The notes under the pieces were generated by a model. That model worked only from the letters and a program-made list of their open reading frames with translations, had not been told where the DNA came from and searched no databases. Below, in pieces: positions 54,411 to 64,000 of a stretch of DNA of 64,000 bases. Source of the stretch: Vibrio genomosp. F10 str. ZF-129 (GTDB lineage Bacteria > Pseudomonadota > Gammaproteobacteria > Enterobacterales > Vibrionaceae). Location: the NCBI RefSeq assembly GCF_000287055.2, contig NZ_AJYQ02000030.1, positions 16,430-80,429 on the forward strand, written 5' to 3'. A program made the translations under genes and the position numbers. Numbering within the stretch: position 1 is the first letter of the stretch; each line of letters starts with the position of its first letter.

Positions 54411-57400
54411 ATGAAAAGAATGTTAATAAACGCAACTCAAAAAGAAGAGTTGCGTGTTGCTTTGGTCGATGGACAGCGACTTTTCGATTTGGATATCGAA
54501 AGCCCAGGACACGAATCAAAGAAAGCAAATATCTATAAAGGCCGTATTACCCGTGTTGAACCAAGTTTAGAAGCTGCTTTTGTTGACTACGGTGCTGATA
54601 GACACGGATTCCTTCCTCTTAAAGAAATTGCTCGTGAGTACTTCCCCCAAGGTTACACCTACCAAGGTCGACCAAGCATCAAAGAAGTATTGAGAGAAGG
54701 GCAAGAAGTCATTGTTCAAGTTGAAAAAGAAGAGCGTGGCAGCAAAGGGGCTGCATTAACGACTTTTGTTTCACTTGCCGGTAGCTACCTTGTTTTAATG
54801 CCTAATAACCCTCGTGCTGGTGGTATTTCACGCCGAATCGAAGGCGATGAAAGAACTCAACTTAAAGCCGCACTAAGCACACTTGAACTTCCACAAGGTA
54901 TGGGGCTGATTGTTCGTACTGCAGGTGTAGGTAAAAGCGCTGAAGAGCTTGAGTGGGATCTTAACGTATTACTCAACCACTGGGGCGCAATTAAACAGGC
55001 TTCAGACAGTAACTCTGCACCTTTCCTTATTCACCAAGAAAGTAACGTTATTGTACGTGCGATTCGTGACTACTTGCGTCGTGACATTGGCGAGATTCTT
55101 ATCGATAGTAACACTATCTATGAGCGCGCCCTTGAGCATATTCGCTTAGTTCGACCAGACTTTGCTAGCCGTATTAAAAAGTACGACGGTGAAGTGCCAC
55201 TATTTAGCCACTATCAAATTGAGAGCCAAATAGAATCGGCCTTCCAACGTGAAGTACGTCTTCCTTCTGGTGGTTCAATCGTTATTGACCCAACAGAAGC
55301 ACTTACCTCTATCGATATTAACTCCGCTCGCGCTACGAAAGGTGGAGACATTGAAGAAACCGCTCTAAACACAAACCTTGAAGCGGCCGATGAAATTGCT
55401 CGTCAATTACGTCTACGTGACTTAGGTGGTCTTGTTGTTATCGATTTCATCGATATGACACCCGTTCGTAACCAGCGTGAAGTTGAGAATCGTTTGCGTG
55501 ATGCCGTGCGCCTTGACAGAGCTCGTATCCAAATCGGTCGCATCTCTCGCTTTGGTCTTCTAGAGATGTCTCGTCAACGTTTGAGCCCATCACTAGCGGA
55601 AGCAAGCCACCACATTTGTCCTCGCTGTACAGGTACTGGTGTTGTTCGTGATAACGAATCGCTAGCACTATCTGTTCTACGTTTGATTGAAGAAGAAGCT
55701 CTGAAAGATAACACAGCGCAAGTACTTGCTGTTGTGCCTGTTCCAATTGCTTCTTACCTGCTGAACGAAAAACGTCGCTCAGTCAACCACATCGAGAAAA
55801 ACCAAGAAGTTAAGATCACTGTTGTCCCTAACTCTGATATGGAAACGCCACACTTTGAGGTGATTCGTATCCGTGAAGGCGAAGAGTTTGATTTACTGTC
55901 TTACTTACTGCCTCAAAAGCTAGATGCTCTAAAAGAAGCAGAGAGCAAAGAACCTGTAGAGCAAGAAGTTAAACTGAGAAAGGTTGAAGAGCCAGCTCTA
56001 AAAGGCTTCGCTGCTCCTGCTCAATCAGCACCTACTCCGGCACCAGCGCCTAAGGCTGTTGAAGCAAAGAAAGAACCAGCAAAAGAAGAGGCTCAACCTG
56101 GCCTTATCTCTCGTCTATTTAAAGCACTAGGTGAATTTTTCTCTGGCCCTTCAGAAGAAGTTAAAGAAGAAGTCAAAGAAGAAAAGTCGACAGAAGAGCA
56201 GCGTCATCCTCGCCAACGTCGTAATCGCAACGATCAACGTCGTCGCAATAATCGTGATAATCGTGGTGACCGCAATAAGCGTAAGCCTGTGCGAGATGAG
56301 CAAGCCCCAGCGACCGAAAATGATGAAAAGGCGAGACAAGAACGTAAGCCTAATAATCGTAAGCCTAAGCAGGACCGTCGACCTAACCGTGACGATGCAA
56401 AAACATCGAAAGTGTTAGAACAAGGCCAGCAAATCGCTGCAGATGCTCAAAGTACCAAGCAAGACTCTGCCCCTGAAGCAAAAGCGCCGAAGACGAAAGA
56501 ACGTCGTCAACGCCGTCCGCTAAAGAAACAGATTCGAGTAAATAGTCAGAATAAACCTCAACCTGTTGATGATGCTAAAGCTGCAGAAGTCGTAACCGCT
56601 GTTGCGGTCGCTGAAGCGGTAGAAGCCAATGTTGAAGTGAATGACGCAACACAAGAAGAGCAACCTAAACAACGTCGTAACCGTCGATCGCCTCGTCATT
56701 TACGAGCAAGCGGTCAACGCCGACGTCGTGGACGTGATCGTCGCCCTAACCCATTCCGCCTTCGCAAAGGTGGTGTTGCTTCTCCTGAGATGGCAATGGG
56801 TAAAGTGATGCCTCGCTATGATTTAGCCAAGCCTAAGCGTCAGTCGCAAGCTCAACCTGTTGAACCTGTGGTGGAAACCTCCGCAATTAAACTGTCTGGT
56901 TTTGCAATGCCTGAAATGGCGATGGGTAAAATCATCCTATGCTCAACGGCGAAAGCGAATACCGATGTCAAAGTTGAAGCGCCGGTGAAACTTGAAGCAC
57001 CAGTAGTAGCGGAAGTTAAAGAAGTGGCAGCCAAAGTGGTTGAAGCAAACGTTGCCCCTGAAACTAAAACTGAGCCGCCTGTTAATGCCGAAACTGTTGC
57101 GCCAGTTGAGAAAGTCGAAACAATAGCTACTCCACAAGAAGCCAGTGTCGATTCGCCTAAACTCGAAGAAACCAAACCCGAAGAAGCTAAGTTCGAAGAA
57201 ACCAAGCTTGAAGAAACAACAGTCAACGAAGAAGTCGCAGTTACTACTGAAACTGTGACTCAAGTTCAGCCTGTTGTAGGAAAAACCGGTCGTGTTAAAG
57301 CACACGCTACCTCAGCAATGACTAAGGCTCCAGGGCCTCAAGAAATTAAAGAGATTGAAGTGGTTTCTATGCCTCTAAAAACCGAACGCTACCAAGCAAA

Positions 57401-57467
57401 AGGCGCTGGCAGCCAAGTTGCACGTAGCCAAGCGGGCTCAGGAATGACGAAACCTCAAGGCTTCTAA
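54411..57467 (+). CDS. rne: Ribonuclease E
   Basis: The 1018-residue endonuclease core of the RNA degradosome. The catalytic half has an S1 domain (about 36-120), the DNase-like site with Asp in [13 protein letters not shown] (about 303) and VVIDFIDM (about 346), and the zinc link CPRCTGTG (about 404-407). A membrane-binding amphipathic helix, [16 protein letters not shown], lies at about 564-580. The C-terminal half is disordered, first Arg-rich (RNA binding) then Glu/Val-rich, with a repeated PEMAMGK motif at about 792 and 833. The end [11 protein letters not shown] resembles PNPase-binding tails. Confidence 0.95.
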   Translation: MKRMLINATQKEELRVALVDGQRLFDLDIESPGHESKKANIYKGRITRVEPSLEAAFVDYGADRHGFLPLKEIAREYFPQGYTYQGRPSIKEVLREGQEVIVQVEKEERGSKGAALTTFVSLAGSYLVLMPNNPRAGGISRRIEGDERTQLKAALSTLELPQGMGLIVRTAGVGKSAEELEWDLNVLLNHWGAIKQASDSNSAPFLIHQESNVIVRAIRDYLRRDIGEILIDSNTIYERALEHIRLVRPDFASRIKKYDGEVPLFSHYQIESQIESAFQREVRLPSGGSIVIDPTEALTSIDINSARATKGGDIEETALNTNLEAADEIARQLRLRDLGGLVVIDFIDMTPVRNQREVENRLRDAVRLDRARIQIGRISRFGLLEMSRQRLSPSLAEASHHICPRCTGTGVVRDNESLALSVLRLIEEEALKDNTAQVLAVVPVPIASYLLNEKRRSVNHIEKNQEVKITVVPNSDMETPHFEVIRIREGEEFDLLSYLLPQKLDALKEAESKEPVEQEVKLRKVEEPALKGFAAPAQSAPTPAPAPKAVEAKKEPAKEEAQPGLISRLFKALGEFFSGPSEEVKEEVKEEKSTEEQRHPRQRRNRNDQRRRNNRDNRGDRNKRKPVRDEQAPATENDEKARQERKPNNRKPKQDRRPNRDDAKTSKVLEQGQQIAADAQSTKQDSAPEAKAPKTKERRQRRPLKKQIRVNSQNKPQPVDDAKAAEVVTAVAVAEAVEANVEVNDATQEEQPKQRRNRRSPRHLRASGQRRRRGRDRRPNPFRLRKGGVASPEMAMGKVMPRYDLAKPKRQSQAQPVEPVVETSAIKLSGFAMPEMAMGKIILCSTAKANTDVKVEAPVKLEAPVVAEVKEVAAKVVEANVAPETKTEPPVNAETVAPVEKVETIATPQEASVDSPKLEETKPEEAKFEETKLEETTVNEEVAVTTETVTQVQPVVGKTGRVKAHATSAMTKAPGPQEIKEIEVVSMPLKTERYQAKGAGSQVARSQAGSGMTKPQGF

Positions 57468-57482
57468 TACCTTTTAAAACGT

Positions 57483-57515
57483 AAAAAAGGCTGCTAACTC
57501 TTAGCAGCCTTTTTT
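57483..57515 (+). terminator. rne terminator
   Basis: AAAAAAGGCTGCTAA-CTC-TTAGCAGCCTTTTTT, a perfect 15-bp stem with further T bases, 16 bp after the stop codon. Confidence 0.96.
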
Positions 57516-57711
57516 TTCAATATTGAACAAGACATAAGTCAAGTTAATCTATACTAGGTTAATCATTGAACTTAATCACACTTTTCGGTAGCATGCGCCG
57601 ATTCATACTTATCCGCACTCAAAATAGAATGTTTGTCTATCTCTGATTTTGCTCTATTTGTAACGAAGTGTTGTTTAAGGATAAACCCACAAGCAAAAAT
57701 ACTGAGTTAAC

Positions 57712-59271
57712 ATGTTTGAATTTCCACAGTTTTCTAAACACTCTGTAAAAAATGATGTCCTATCCGGGCTTACTGTTGCACTTGCACTGGTACCAGAAGC
57801 CGTAGCTTTTGCCTTTGTCGCGGGTGTCGACCCTATGGTTGGTTTATACGCGGCATTTATCGTTGGCCTTATTACTTCTATTTTTGGTGGACGACCTGGA
57901 ATGATTTCCGGTGCAACAGGCGCAATGGCTGTTGTTATGGTCAGCCTAGTGGCAACTCATGGTGTCCAATACTTATTCGCCGCCATCATGCTTGCGGGTA
58001 TATTTCAGATATCGGCAGGACTCTTTAAGCTAGGCAAATTTATTCGCATGGTTCCCCATCCCGTTATGATTGGTTTTGTTAATGGCCTTGCGATTGTTAT
58101 TTTCCTTGCTCAGCTTGGACAATTTAAAACACCCGATGCTTCCGGTGCACTAACCTGGCTACCTCAAGGTGAAATGTTGCTTATGTTAGGACTTGTTGCA
58201 CTAACCATGGCTATTATTCATTTTCTGCCTAAACTGACCACGGCGGTGCCATCTTCTCTGGTCGCGATCGTGACTGTCACTGTCCTAGTATCAATGCTGA
58301 ACCTAGACACCAACACTGTAGTCGATTTCCTACGTACTATGTCTGGTGATGCGAATGCCACATTGGCCGGCTCTTTACCAACGTTCTCGATTCCAGCGGT
58401 ACCATTTACATTCGAAACACTTCAAATCATCTTGCCTTATGCCATCATTCTTGCCGCCATTGGCTTAATTGAATCATTGCTTACGCTAACGGTTCTAGAT
58501 GAAATGACCAATACACGTGGTCAATCTAACCGTGAGTGTGTTGGGCAAGGCATGGCAAATGTCACGTGTTCGGTATTCGGCGCAATGGGTGGTTGTGCGA
58601 TGATTGGACAATCTATGATTAACGTTAATTCTGGTGGTCGTGGGCGACTTTCCGGAATCGTAGCGGCCGTTGCGCTGCTGGCGTTTATCTTGTTTGGTTC
58701 TGCTTTGATTGAAATGATTCCACTTGCAGCACTCGTCGGCGTTATGTTCATGGTCGTTATTGGCACGTTTGAGTGGGCTACATTTAAGCTTGCACGACGC
58801 GTTCCTAAACAAGACTTCTTTGTTATCGTCCTTGTTACGGTTGTGACGGTTCTTACCGACCTTGCGGTTGCCGTCGCCGTAGGTGTTGTGGTTTCTGCTT
58901 TAATGTTCGCTTGGGAGCATGCAAAGCATATTTACGCGAGCAGTAAACTCAACGATGAAGGCTCAAAGGTATATCATATCAACGGTCCAATTTTCTTTGG
59001 TTCTGCGGCTAACTTCCTTGAACTGTTTGATTTTAAAAATGATCCTGACGATGTTATCGTCGACTTTGCGAGTTCACGCGTAGCAGACCATTCAGCAATC
59101 GAAGCGATAGAAACACTAGCAGTTCGATATTCGACGCTTGGAAAGACATTACACTTACGTCACTTGAGCCCAGATTGTCGCGCGCTTCTTCACAAAGCAG
59201 GTAGTTTAGTTGAAATTAACGTTAAAGAAGATCCTAGCTATAAAGTAGCAACGGACGTTTTAGCTGGCTAA
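57712..59271 (+). CDS. SulP-family anion transporter with STAS domain
   Basis: A 519-residue SulP permease. The membrane domain (about 1-410) has [20 protein letters not shown] near the start and [18 protein letters not shown], both typical of bicarbonate/sulfate SulP carriers. A C-terminal STAS domain (about 425-515) contains [20 protein letters not shown]. The substrate cannot be assigned; marine relatives include bicarbonate uptake proteins. It lies alone between rne and a bidirectional terminator. Confidence 0.9.
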   Translation: MFEFPQFSKHSVKNDVLSGLTVALALVPEAVAFAFVAGVDPMVGLYAAFIVGLITSIFGGRPGMISGATGAMAVVMVSLVATHGVQYLFAAIMLAGIFQISAGLFKLGKFIRMVPHPVMIGFVNGLAIVIFLAQLGQFKTPDASGALTWLPQGEMLLMLGLVALTMAIIHFLPKLTTAVPSSLVAIVTVTVLVSMLNLDTNTVVDFLRTMSGDANATLAGSLPTFSIPAVPFTFETLQIILPYAIILAAIGLIESLLTLTVLDEMTNTRGQSNRECVGQGMANVTCSVFGAMGGCAMIGQSMINVNSGGRGRLSGIVAAVALLAFILFGSALIEMIPLAALVGVMFMVVIGTFEWATFKLARRVPKQDFFVIVLVTVVTVLTDLAVAVAVGVVVSALMFAWEHAKHIYASSKLNDEGSKVYHINGPIFFGSAANFLELFDFKNDPDDVIVDFASSRVADHSAIEAIETLAVRYSTLGKTLHLRHLSPDCRALLHKAGSLVEINVKEDPSYKVATDVLAG

Positions 59272-59295
59272 TATTTAAATGCTTAGTGGAAAAAC

Positions 59296-59328
59296 AAAAG
59301 GGTTTGCCAAACAACGGCAAACCCTTTT
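59296..59328. terminator. Bidirectional terminator between the SulP and glycine-zipper genes
   Basis: AAAAGGGTTTGCC pairs perfectly with GGCAAACCCTTTT around a 7-nt loop. T-rich tails follow on both strands. Confidence 0.9.
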
Positions 59329-59386
59329 TCTATCCTAAACACCATGATAGTCGTTAAAAACACTAGTTTGCTTTACCCACTCATCA

Positions 59387-59776
59387 TCAATTAAGAACAG
59401 TGTAACCACGGTTCGTCATGCAATTTCTCATTACCGTCTGCTGATTCTGTTCGTAGTCGGCTTGATTCTGACGACGGTCTCGGCTTCCACCAATAACTCC
59501 AGCGCCTAGGCCTACCGCAGCACCTTTCTTAGCACCCTCACTGCCAGAGCCTCCCGCAATAGCAACACCGGCTGACCCGATTGCCGCACCTTTCAAAGCG
59601 CCACCAACCGCACCACGAGAGCGAGTGTCTTTATTGACTTGATTAGACAGCTCTTCACATTGATGCTTATCATAAATATAGTCTTTCTCATCAACGCCGT
59701 TTTTATCGATGATAAGTTTCGCATGAACGTTTACAGAAAGTATTAGAGAAAGTGAAAGTAAGCCTACGCGTTTCAT
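59387..59776 (-). CDS. Glycine-zipper periplasmic or outer-membrane protein
   Basis: A 129-residue protein with a signal peptide (about residues 1-19, ending NVHA). A Gly/Ala-rich zipper (GGALKGAAIGSAGVAIAGGS and AAVGLGAGVIGG) spans about 55-95. A Gln/Arg/Asn-rich end with two Cys, one in HQCEEL and one in MRNCMTNRGY, follows. It has no lipobox. Glycine-zipper proteins of this type are envelope-associated and mostly uncharacterised. Confidence 0.75.
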   Translation of the reverse strand: MKRVGLLSLSLILSVNVHAKLIIDKNGVDEKDYIYDKHQCEELSNQVNKDTRSRGAVGGALKGAAIGSAGVAIAGGSGSEGAKKGAAVGLGAGVIGGSRDRRQNQADYEQNQQTVMRNCMTNRGYTVLN

Positions 59777-59894
59777 TGCCAGTTCCTATTGATCGTTTAG
59801 GGAGATAGGCCAAAGTGTATAAAGACTGAGCGAGAACAACTAGGAATATCCCTTATTCCAAAAAGTCACTTGCCAACCGAACTAGTTAAAATCC

Positions 59895-59925
59895 ATAAAA
59901 AAACCCCAACCAAAAGGTCGGGGTT
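59895..59925 (-). terminator. adhE terminator
   Basis: AAACCCCAACC-AAAA-GGTCGGGGTTT, with one A-C mismatch, is followed on the minus strand by TTTTATGG. Confidence 0.88.
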
Positions 59926-59974
59926 TGATCATCAACATTTCGTGCTAGCGAAACATCTTACAACGTCAGAAGTC

Positions 59975-62635
59975 TTACTTCTTTTTAGCTGGTTTGTCAG
60001 CTTTTTTCTTGCTTGCTGCTGTTTCTTCGGCTGCTTCACCTTCAACAAATGCTTTACCGTAGTAAGAAGCGATTAATACTTCTTTCAACTCATTGATCAA
60101 TGGGTAACGTGGGTTAGCACCTGTACATTGGTCATCAAACGCATCTTCAGCAATTGAATCCACTTTCGCCATGAACTCCGCTTCGTTAACGCCAGCAGCT
60201 TGGATTGACAGTGGAATATCCATTGCAATTTTAAGCTCTTCTAACCAGTTAAGCAGCGCATTAACTTTAGTTTCAGTATTACCTTCACGGAAACCTAAAT
60301 GCTCTGCAACTTCAGCGTAACGAGCACGTGCTTTAGGACGGTCGTACTGAGAGAACGCAGCTTGTTTCGTTGGGTTGTTAGTCGCATTGTAACGAACAGT
60401 GTTCGAGATTAACAATGCGTTCGCAAGACCGTGTGGAATGTGGAATTCAGCACCTAATTTATGCGCCATTGAGTGACACACACCTAGGAAAGACTGAGCA
60501 AAAGACATACCAGCGATAGTTGCTGCATTGTGCACTTTTTCACGGGCAATTGGATCTTTCTTACCGTTAGCGTAAGAGCTTGGCAAGTACTCTTTAAGCA
60601 TCTTAAGTGCTTGCAGAGCGTGACCATCTGAGTATTCGTTTGCTAGAACTGAAACATAAGCTTCTAATGCGTGTGTAACGGCATCGTAACCACCGAATGC
60701 ACATAGAGACTTAGGCATATCCATTACAAGGTTAGCATCAACAACAGCCATATTGGGCGTTAGTTCGTAATCTGCTAATGGGTATTTTTGACCTGTTTTT
60801 TCGTCAGTTACAACAGCGAATGGTGTCACTTCAGAGCCTGTACCAGAAGTTGTTGTGATACATACTAGTTCTGCTTTTGCACCCATTTTAGGGAACTTGT
60901 AAATACGTTTACGGATATCCATAAAGCGCATAGATAGATCTTCGAAATCTGTTTCTGGGTGCTCGTACATTACCCACATAATTTTCGCAGCATCCATTGG
61001 TGAACCACCACCAACCGCTAAGATAACATCAGGCTGGTAACTTGCACATGCTTCAGCACCAGCTTTAACTACCGCCAATGTTGGATCCGCTTCTACTTCA
61101 TGGAATACTTCAACTTCCATGCCTTTTTCTTTTAGGATGGCACGTAGATCATCAATGTAACCGTTGTTAAATAAGAAACGGTCAGTAACGATGAGTGCAC
61201 GTTTTTTACCTTCAAGGTCAGTCATTGCGATTGGTAGACAGCCGCGACGGAAGTAGATAGATTTTGGTAGTTTGTGCCACAACATATTTTCTGCTCGCTT
61301 AGCTACAATTTTCTTGTTGATAAGGTGCTTAGGACCTACGTTTTCAGAGATAGCGTTACCACCCCAAGAACCACAGCCTAGTGTCAATGAAGGAGCCAAT
61401 TCGAAGTTGTAAAGGTCACCGATACCACCTTGAGATGAAGGCGTATTCACAAGAATACGTGCAGTCTTCATTTTGTCACCGAAGTACGCAATACGATCTT
61501 CGTTGTTGTCTTGGTCAGTGTAAAGTACTGAAGTATGGCCAACACCACCGATGTCTAATACGATACCTGCTTGACGTACAGCATCTTCAAAGTCTTTCGC
61601 TTTGAATAGGCCTAATGTTGGAGATAGTTTTTCATGAGCAAATTCGTCATCCCATGAAGCTTCTAAGCCTTCACCGATAAGAATTTTAGTTGACGTTGGT
61701 ACTTTAACGCCTGCTAGCTCAGCAATCTTGTATGCTGGCTGACCTACGATTTTCGCGTTCAGTGCGCCATCGATAAGCAATACTTTACGTACTTTCTCTG
61801 CATCTGCCGTGTTTAGCACAACTGCGCCGTATTTTGCAAAACGAGCTTTAACTTCGTCGTAGATAGATTCAACAACAATCGCCGCTTGCTCAGAAGCACA
61901 AATAACGCCGTTATCGAATGTTTTAGACATTAAGATAGAAGATACAGCACGTTTGATATCTGCAGTTTCATCAATAACTACAGGCGTGTTACCTGCGCCA
62001 ACACCGATAGCAGGTTTACCTGAAGAGTAAGCCGCTTTCACCATGCCTGGACCACCAGTTGCAAGGATCATGTTGATGTCGTCATGTTTCATCAGTGTGT
62101 TAGACAATTCAACTGAAGGTACGTCAATCCAACCAATAATGTCTTTTGGTGCACCCGCTTTAATTGCTGCGTCTAATACGATTTTAGCTGCGTAGTTAGT
62201 GGCATTCTTAGCGCGTGGGTGTGGAGAGAAGATACAACCATTACGTGTTTTAAGACAGATTAGTGCTTTAAAGATAGCGGTTGAAGTTGGGTTGGTCGTT
62301 GGAACGATCGCACAAACAATACCTAGTGGTTCAGCGATAGTAATCGTACCACCTTCATCGTTACGGTCGATGATGCCACACGTTAGTTCATCTTTATATT
62401 TATTGTAGATAAACTCAGAAGCAAAGTGGTTTTTGATAACTTTATCTTCCATGATACCCATGCCAGATTCAGTTGCCGCCATTTTAGCTAGTTCGATACG
62501 AGCTGTTGAAGCTGCTAGAGATGCTGCACGGAAGATTTCATCAACCTTCTCTTGTGGAAAGTTCGCAAATTCTTGTTGCGCCGCTTTTACACGAGCTACT
62601 AGAGCGTCTAGTTCAGCCAAGTTCGATACAGGCAT
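59975..62635 (-). CDS. adhE: Bifunctional acetaldehyde-CoA/alcohol dehydrogenase AdhE
   Basis: An 886-residue fermentative enzyme that turns acetyl-CoA into ethanol with two NADH. The aldehyde dehydrogenase half (about 1-440) has the catalytic cysteine in NGVICASEQA (about 246) and GVGAGNTPVVI. The iron alcohol dehydrogenase half (about 450-870) has GGGSPMDAAK, GYDAVTHALEAYVS and the iron-binding histidines in GVCHSMAHKLGAEFHIPHG. The end is a Lys-rich tail, SKKKADKPAKKK. AdhE forms spirosome filaments in relatives. The start has AGGAGATCC upstream. Confidence 0.97.
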   Translation of the reverse strand: MPVSNLAELDALVARVKAAQQEFANFPQEKVDEIFRAASLAASTARIELAKMAATESGMGIMEDKVIKNHFASEFIYNKYKDELTCGIIDRNDEGGTITIAEPLGIVCAIVPTTNPTSTAIFKALICLKTRNGCIFSPHPRAKNATNYAAKIVLDAAIKAGAPKDIIGWIDVPSVELSNTLMKHDDINMILATGGPGMVKAAYSSGKPAIGVGAGNTPVVIDETADIKRAVSSILMSKTFDNGVICASEQAAIVVESIYDEVKARFAKYGAVVLNTADAEKVRKVLLIDGALNAKIVGQPAYKIAELAGVKVPTSTKILIGEGLEASWDDEFAHEKLSPTLGLFKAKDFEDAVRQAGIVLDIGGVGHTSVLYTDQDNNEDRIAYFGDKMKTARILVNTPSSQGGIGDLYNFELAPSLTLGCGSWGGNAISENVGPKHLINKKIVAKRAENMLWHKLPKSIYFRRGCLPIAMTDLEGKKRALIVTDRFLFNNGYIDDLRAILKEKGMEVEVFHEVEADPTLAVVKAGAEACASYQPDVILAVGGGSPMDAAKIMWVMYEHPETDFEDLSMRFMDIRKRIYKFPKMGAKAELVCITTTSGTGSEVTPFAVVTDEKTGQKYPLADYELTPNMAVVDANLVMDMPKSLCAFGGYDAVTHALEAYVSVLANEYSDGHALQALKMLKEYLPSSYANGKKDPIAREKVHNAATIAGMSFAQSFLGVCHSMAHKLGAEFHIPHGLANALLISNTVRYNATNNPTKQAAFSQYDRPKARARYAEVAEHLGFREGNTETKVNALLNWLEELKIAMDIPLSIQAAGVNEAEFMAKVDSIAEDAFDDQCTGANPRYPLINELKEVLIASYYGKAFVEGEAAEETAASKKKADKPAKKK

Positions 62636-63282
62636 AGTGGATCTCCTAAAATAAATAAATGTTAAAAACTTTTTATTAAGATTGCGCCGAGATGCTTAAA
62701 ACTACTGTCAAGAAGCAATCCAATTGCACAGGCTTAGTAAATTGCTTTCAGGGCTGAGTATAATATTTCAGGCCATGAAAAAAATTGACTCAGATCAGTT
62801 CTCAAAAGGCAATTACCTACAAAGTAGCAGTTAAAACACCGAAAAAAACATAAGACACTGAAAACAAATGATTAAAAGCCATAAAATCAGTGATTAAAAA
62901 TCACGCAGTCAGATAAATAAAACTAAATAACTTTCACAAAGCTGTAAAAAAGTTACATATTTCTATAATAAAGTACATTTAGTGTCACTTTTTACGTGCT
63001 ACGAGCTTAAACGTTTTTGAGATAAATGTGGCATAAATGATAGAGATTTTTGTCATAAATGTGGGAATGCACTCAATTTTTTTCTTCGCGATTTAACTTT
63101 ATCTTTGATTTCAATCTCTACTCTTTCGCTGTTCGGTCCATGAGATCGGATTACTTATTTTGTATGGAATAAGCAAAAAAAAATCATCTCGAACACAACA
63201 TTACCGCTCGTACAAAAAAACAATTTACCCTAGAATCGCGGCAAATTATTTCACCCTATTTTACGGTTGCCGAGTTAGAACT
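62636..63282. promoter_or_regulatory. adhE-marC divergent gap with an FNR-like site
   Basis: This A/T-rich 647-bp gap holds the promoters of both genes. TTGAC-TCAG-ATCAG (62785-62798) matches the FNR box TTGAT-N4-ATCAA at eight of ten positions, 150 bp upstream of adhE, which would fit anaerobic control. I saw no clear coding frame or stable hairpin in the rest. Confidence 0.4.
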
Positions 63283-63921
63283 ATGACTTCATTCGAAATC
63301 GCCATTTTTTTACAGTTTTTTTTAGGATTGGTTGCTGCGGTGAATCCCGTTGGAATCATGCCCATTTTTGTTTCGTTGACGGGGCATATGACACCGGAAG
63401 AAAAAAACAAAACCGCACGAACAGCGAACATTGCTGTTGCTATGATTTTGATCGTATCACTGCTAGCAGGCCAAGTATTATTGGATATGTTTAGTATCTC
63501 TCTAGACTCATTTAGAGTGGCAGGCGGGCTACTGCTGCTTAGCATCGCTTTCTCAATGATGAGCGGAAAACTCGGCGAAGATAAGCAAAATAAACAAGAA
63601 AAGTCTGAGTATGTAAGTAAGGAACAAATTGGTGTCGTCCCCTTGGCCATGCCCCTGATGGCCGGCCCCGGTGCGATCAGTTCAACCATTGTTTATGGAG
63701 CCCGCTACCCAAGCACGCTTGATACGCTGGGCATCATTATTACCGTAGCCATCTTTTGCTGCTGCTCTTGGTTGCTATTTCGTTCAGCGCCTCTTATCGT
63801 GCGTTTTTTAGGGCAGACCGGTATCAATGTGATTACACGTATTATGGGGCTTATATTAGGTGCTTTAGGTATAGAGTTTATCGCAAACGGGCTAAGGAAC
63901 TTATTTCCCGGATTAGCCTAG
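63283..63921 (+). CDS. MarC-family membrane protein (YchE type)
   Basis: A 212-residue inner-membrane protein with about six helices, of the MarC/YhgN/YchE family; E. coli ychE also lies next to adhE. Family marks are GLVAAVNPVGIMPIFVSLTG (about 13-32) and PLAMPLMAGPGAISSTIV (about 126-143). The transport function implied by older names is not established. The frame is open to 63160, but the Met at 63283 is the family start. Its TAG stop codon forms part of the CTAG at which a mobile element end begins. Confidence 0.88.
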   Translation: MTSFEIAIFLQFFLGLVAAVNPVGIMPIFVSLTGHMTPEEKNKTARTANIAVAMILIVSLLAGQVLLDMFSISLDSFRVAGGLLLLSIAFSMMSGKLGEDKQNKQEKSEYVSKEQIGVVPLAMPLMAGPGAISSTIVYGARYPSTLDTLGIIITVAIFCCCSWLLFRSAPLIVRFLGQTGINVITRIMGLILGALGIEFIANGLRNLFPGLA

Positions 63922-64000
63922 GGTGTGTTGATCTTTCAAGCTAATTTTTGCAGCAACTTGTTGGGTATTGAGACAAGGCAGAGGCTTAGATAGGTAGTTA
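63918..64000 (+). mobile_element. Left end of a second CTAG-flanked inverted-repeat element (partial)
   Basis: CTAG followed by GGTGTGTTGATCTTTCAAGC and TAATTTTTGCAGCAACTTG matches the outer end at 17256 (GTGTGGATCTTTCGAGCTGATTTTTACA, compared piecewise). The right end lies beyond the window, so its size and whether it encodes a transposase are unknown. Confidence 0.65.

Noticed and set aside
54202..54528. 108-codon frame on the minus strand across the rne leader
   Set aside because: It lies antisense to the structured rne leader and start, has no family resemblance, and its sequence is explained by the leader hairpins.
56852..57305. Long minus-strand frames inside rne
   Set aside because: They are antisense translations of the Glu/Val-rich low-complexity C-terminal region and consist of repetitive Ser/Thr or Phe runs.
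63261..63689. 142-codon minus-strand frame opposite marC
   Set aside because: It is an antisense translation of a membrane protein gene and shows no independent support.
1..64000. tRNA, rRNA, CRISPR, prophage or replication-origin signals
   Set aside because: I looked for cloverleaf-like segments, regularly spaced repeats, integrase genes and DnaA-box clusters and found none I could support by eye.

Overview
The window reads as chromosomal core sequence of a marine gammaproteobacterium in the Vibrionaceae, most likely the genus Vibrio. The evidence is protein-level resemblance to Vibrio and E. coli orthologues (AlaA, YfbR, PykA, Mlc, AdhE), a rhombosortase gene, a dGTPase of the Vibrio type, and a gene order (men operon, alaA, yfbR, dgt; cheV, mlc, pykA; ptsG, tatD, holB, tmk, mltG, pabC, fab cluster, rpmF, yceD, maf, rluC, rne, sulP, adhE) that I recall from Vibrio cholerae. 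The species cannot be named from the sequence alone. No rRNA, tRNA, CRISPR array, prophage or complete insertion sequence was seen.

Layout. 1-8 kb: a DUF1244 protein, a Tim44-domain membrane protein, a TetR regulator in tandem with an LplT-PlsC fusion (lysophospholipid flippase joined to an acyltransferase), a YeiH-type transporter, and a DsdC-like LysR regulator divergent from a NagE-like PTS EIICB gene, with a TTTAGT-N11-ACTAAA dyad between them. 8-16 kb: the menaquinone operon menF-D-H-B-C-E on the minus strand. 16-25 kb: alaA, yfbR, a Cache-GGDEF-EAL c-di-GMP enzyme, dgt, a DTW-domain tRNA modification gene, rhombosortase, sohB and yciK. 25-31 kb: an SOS-controlled mutasome operon imuA-imuB-dnaE2 behind a near-perfect LexA box. 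31-41 kb: cheV, mlc, pykA, a patatin phospholipase with a tiny ynhF-like gene overlapping it, two probable outer-membrane proteins, an NSS transporter with its 31-residue MetS subunit, and ptsG with a structured leader. 41-54 kb: tatD-holB-tmk-mltG-pabC and the fatty-acid/phospholipid cluster fabF-acpP-fabG-fabD-fabH-plsX-rpmF-yceD, all on the minus strand, then maf and rluC. 54-64 kb: rne with a structured leader, a SulP transporter, a glycine-zipper protein, adhE and a MarC/YchE-family membrane protein.

How it fits together. Several units deal with sugar entry and fermentation: Mlc, PtsG, a second PTS permease, pyruvate kinase, AlaA and AdhE. CRP-like palindromes lie near mlc/pykA and upstream of ptsG. 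The men genes supply menaquinone for anaerobic respiration. The fab-plsX cluster and LplT-PlsC serve membrane lipid synthesis and repair.

The least ordinary features are non-coding or very small: two copies of an inverted-repeat element flanked by CTAG (a 67-bp copy at 17256-17322, and one starting at 63918 on the stop codon of marC and running out of the window), two perfect 15-bp tandem duplications, the LysR box, the ptsG leader dyads, and the small genes rpmF, metS and ynhF. I found no clear previously undescribed multi-gene system. The best candidates for new biology are the DsdC-like/PTS pair, the LplT-PlsC/TetR unit and the ptsG leader.
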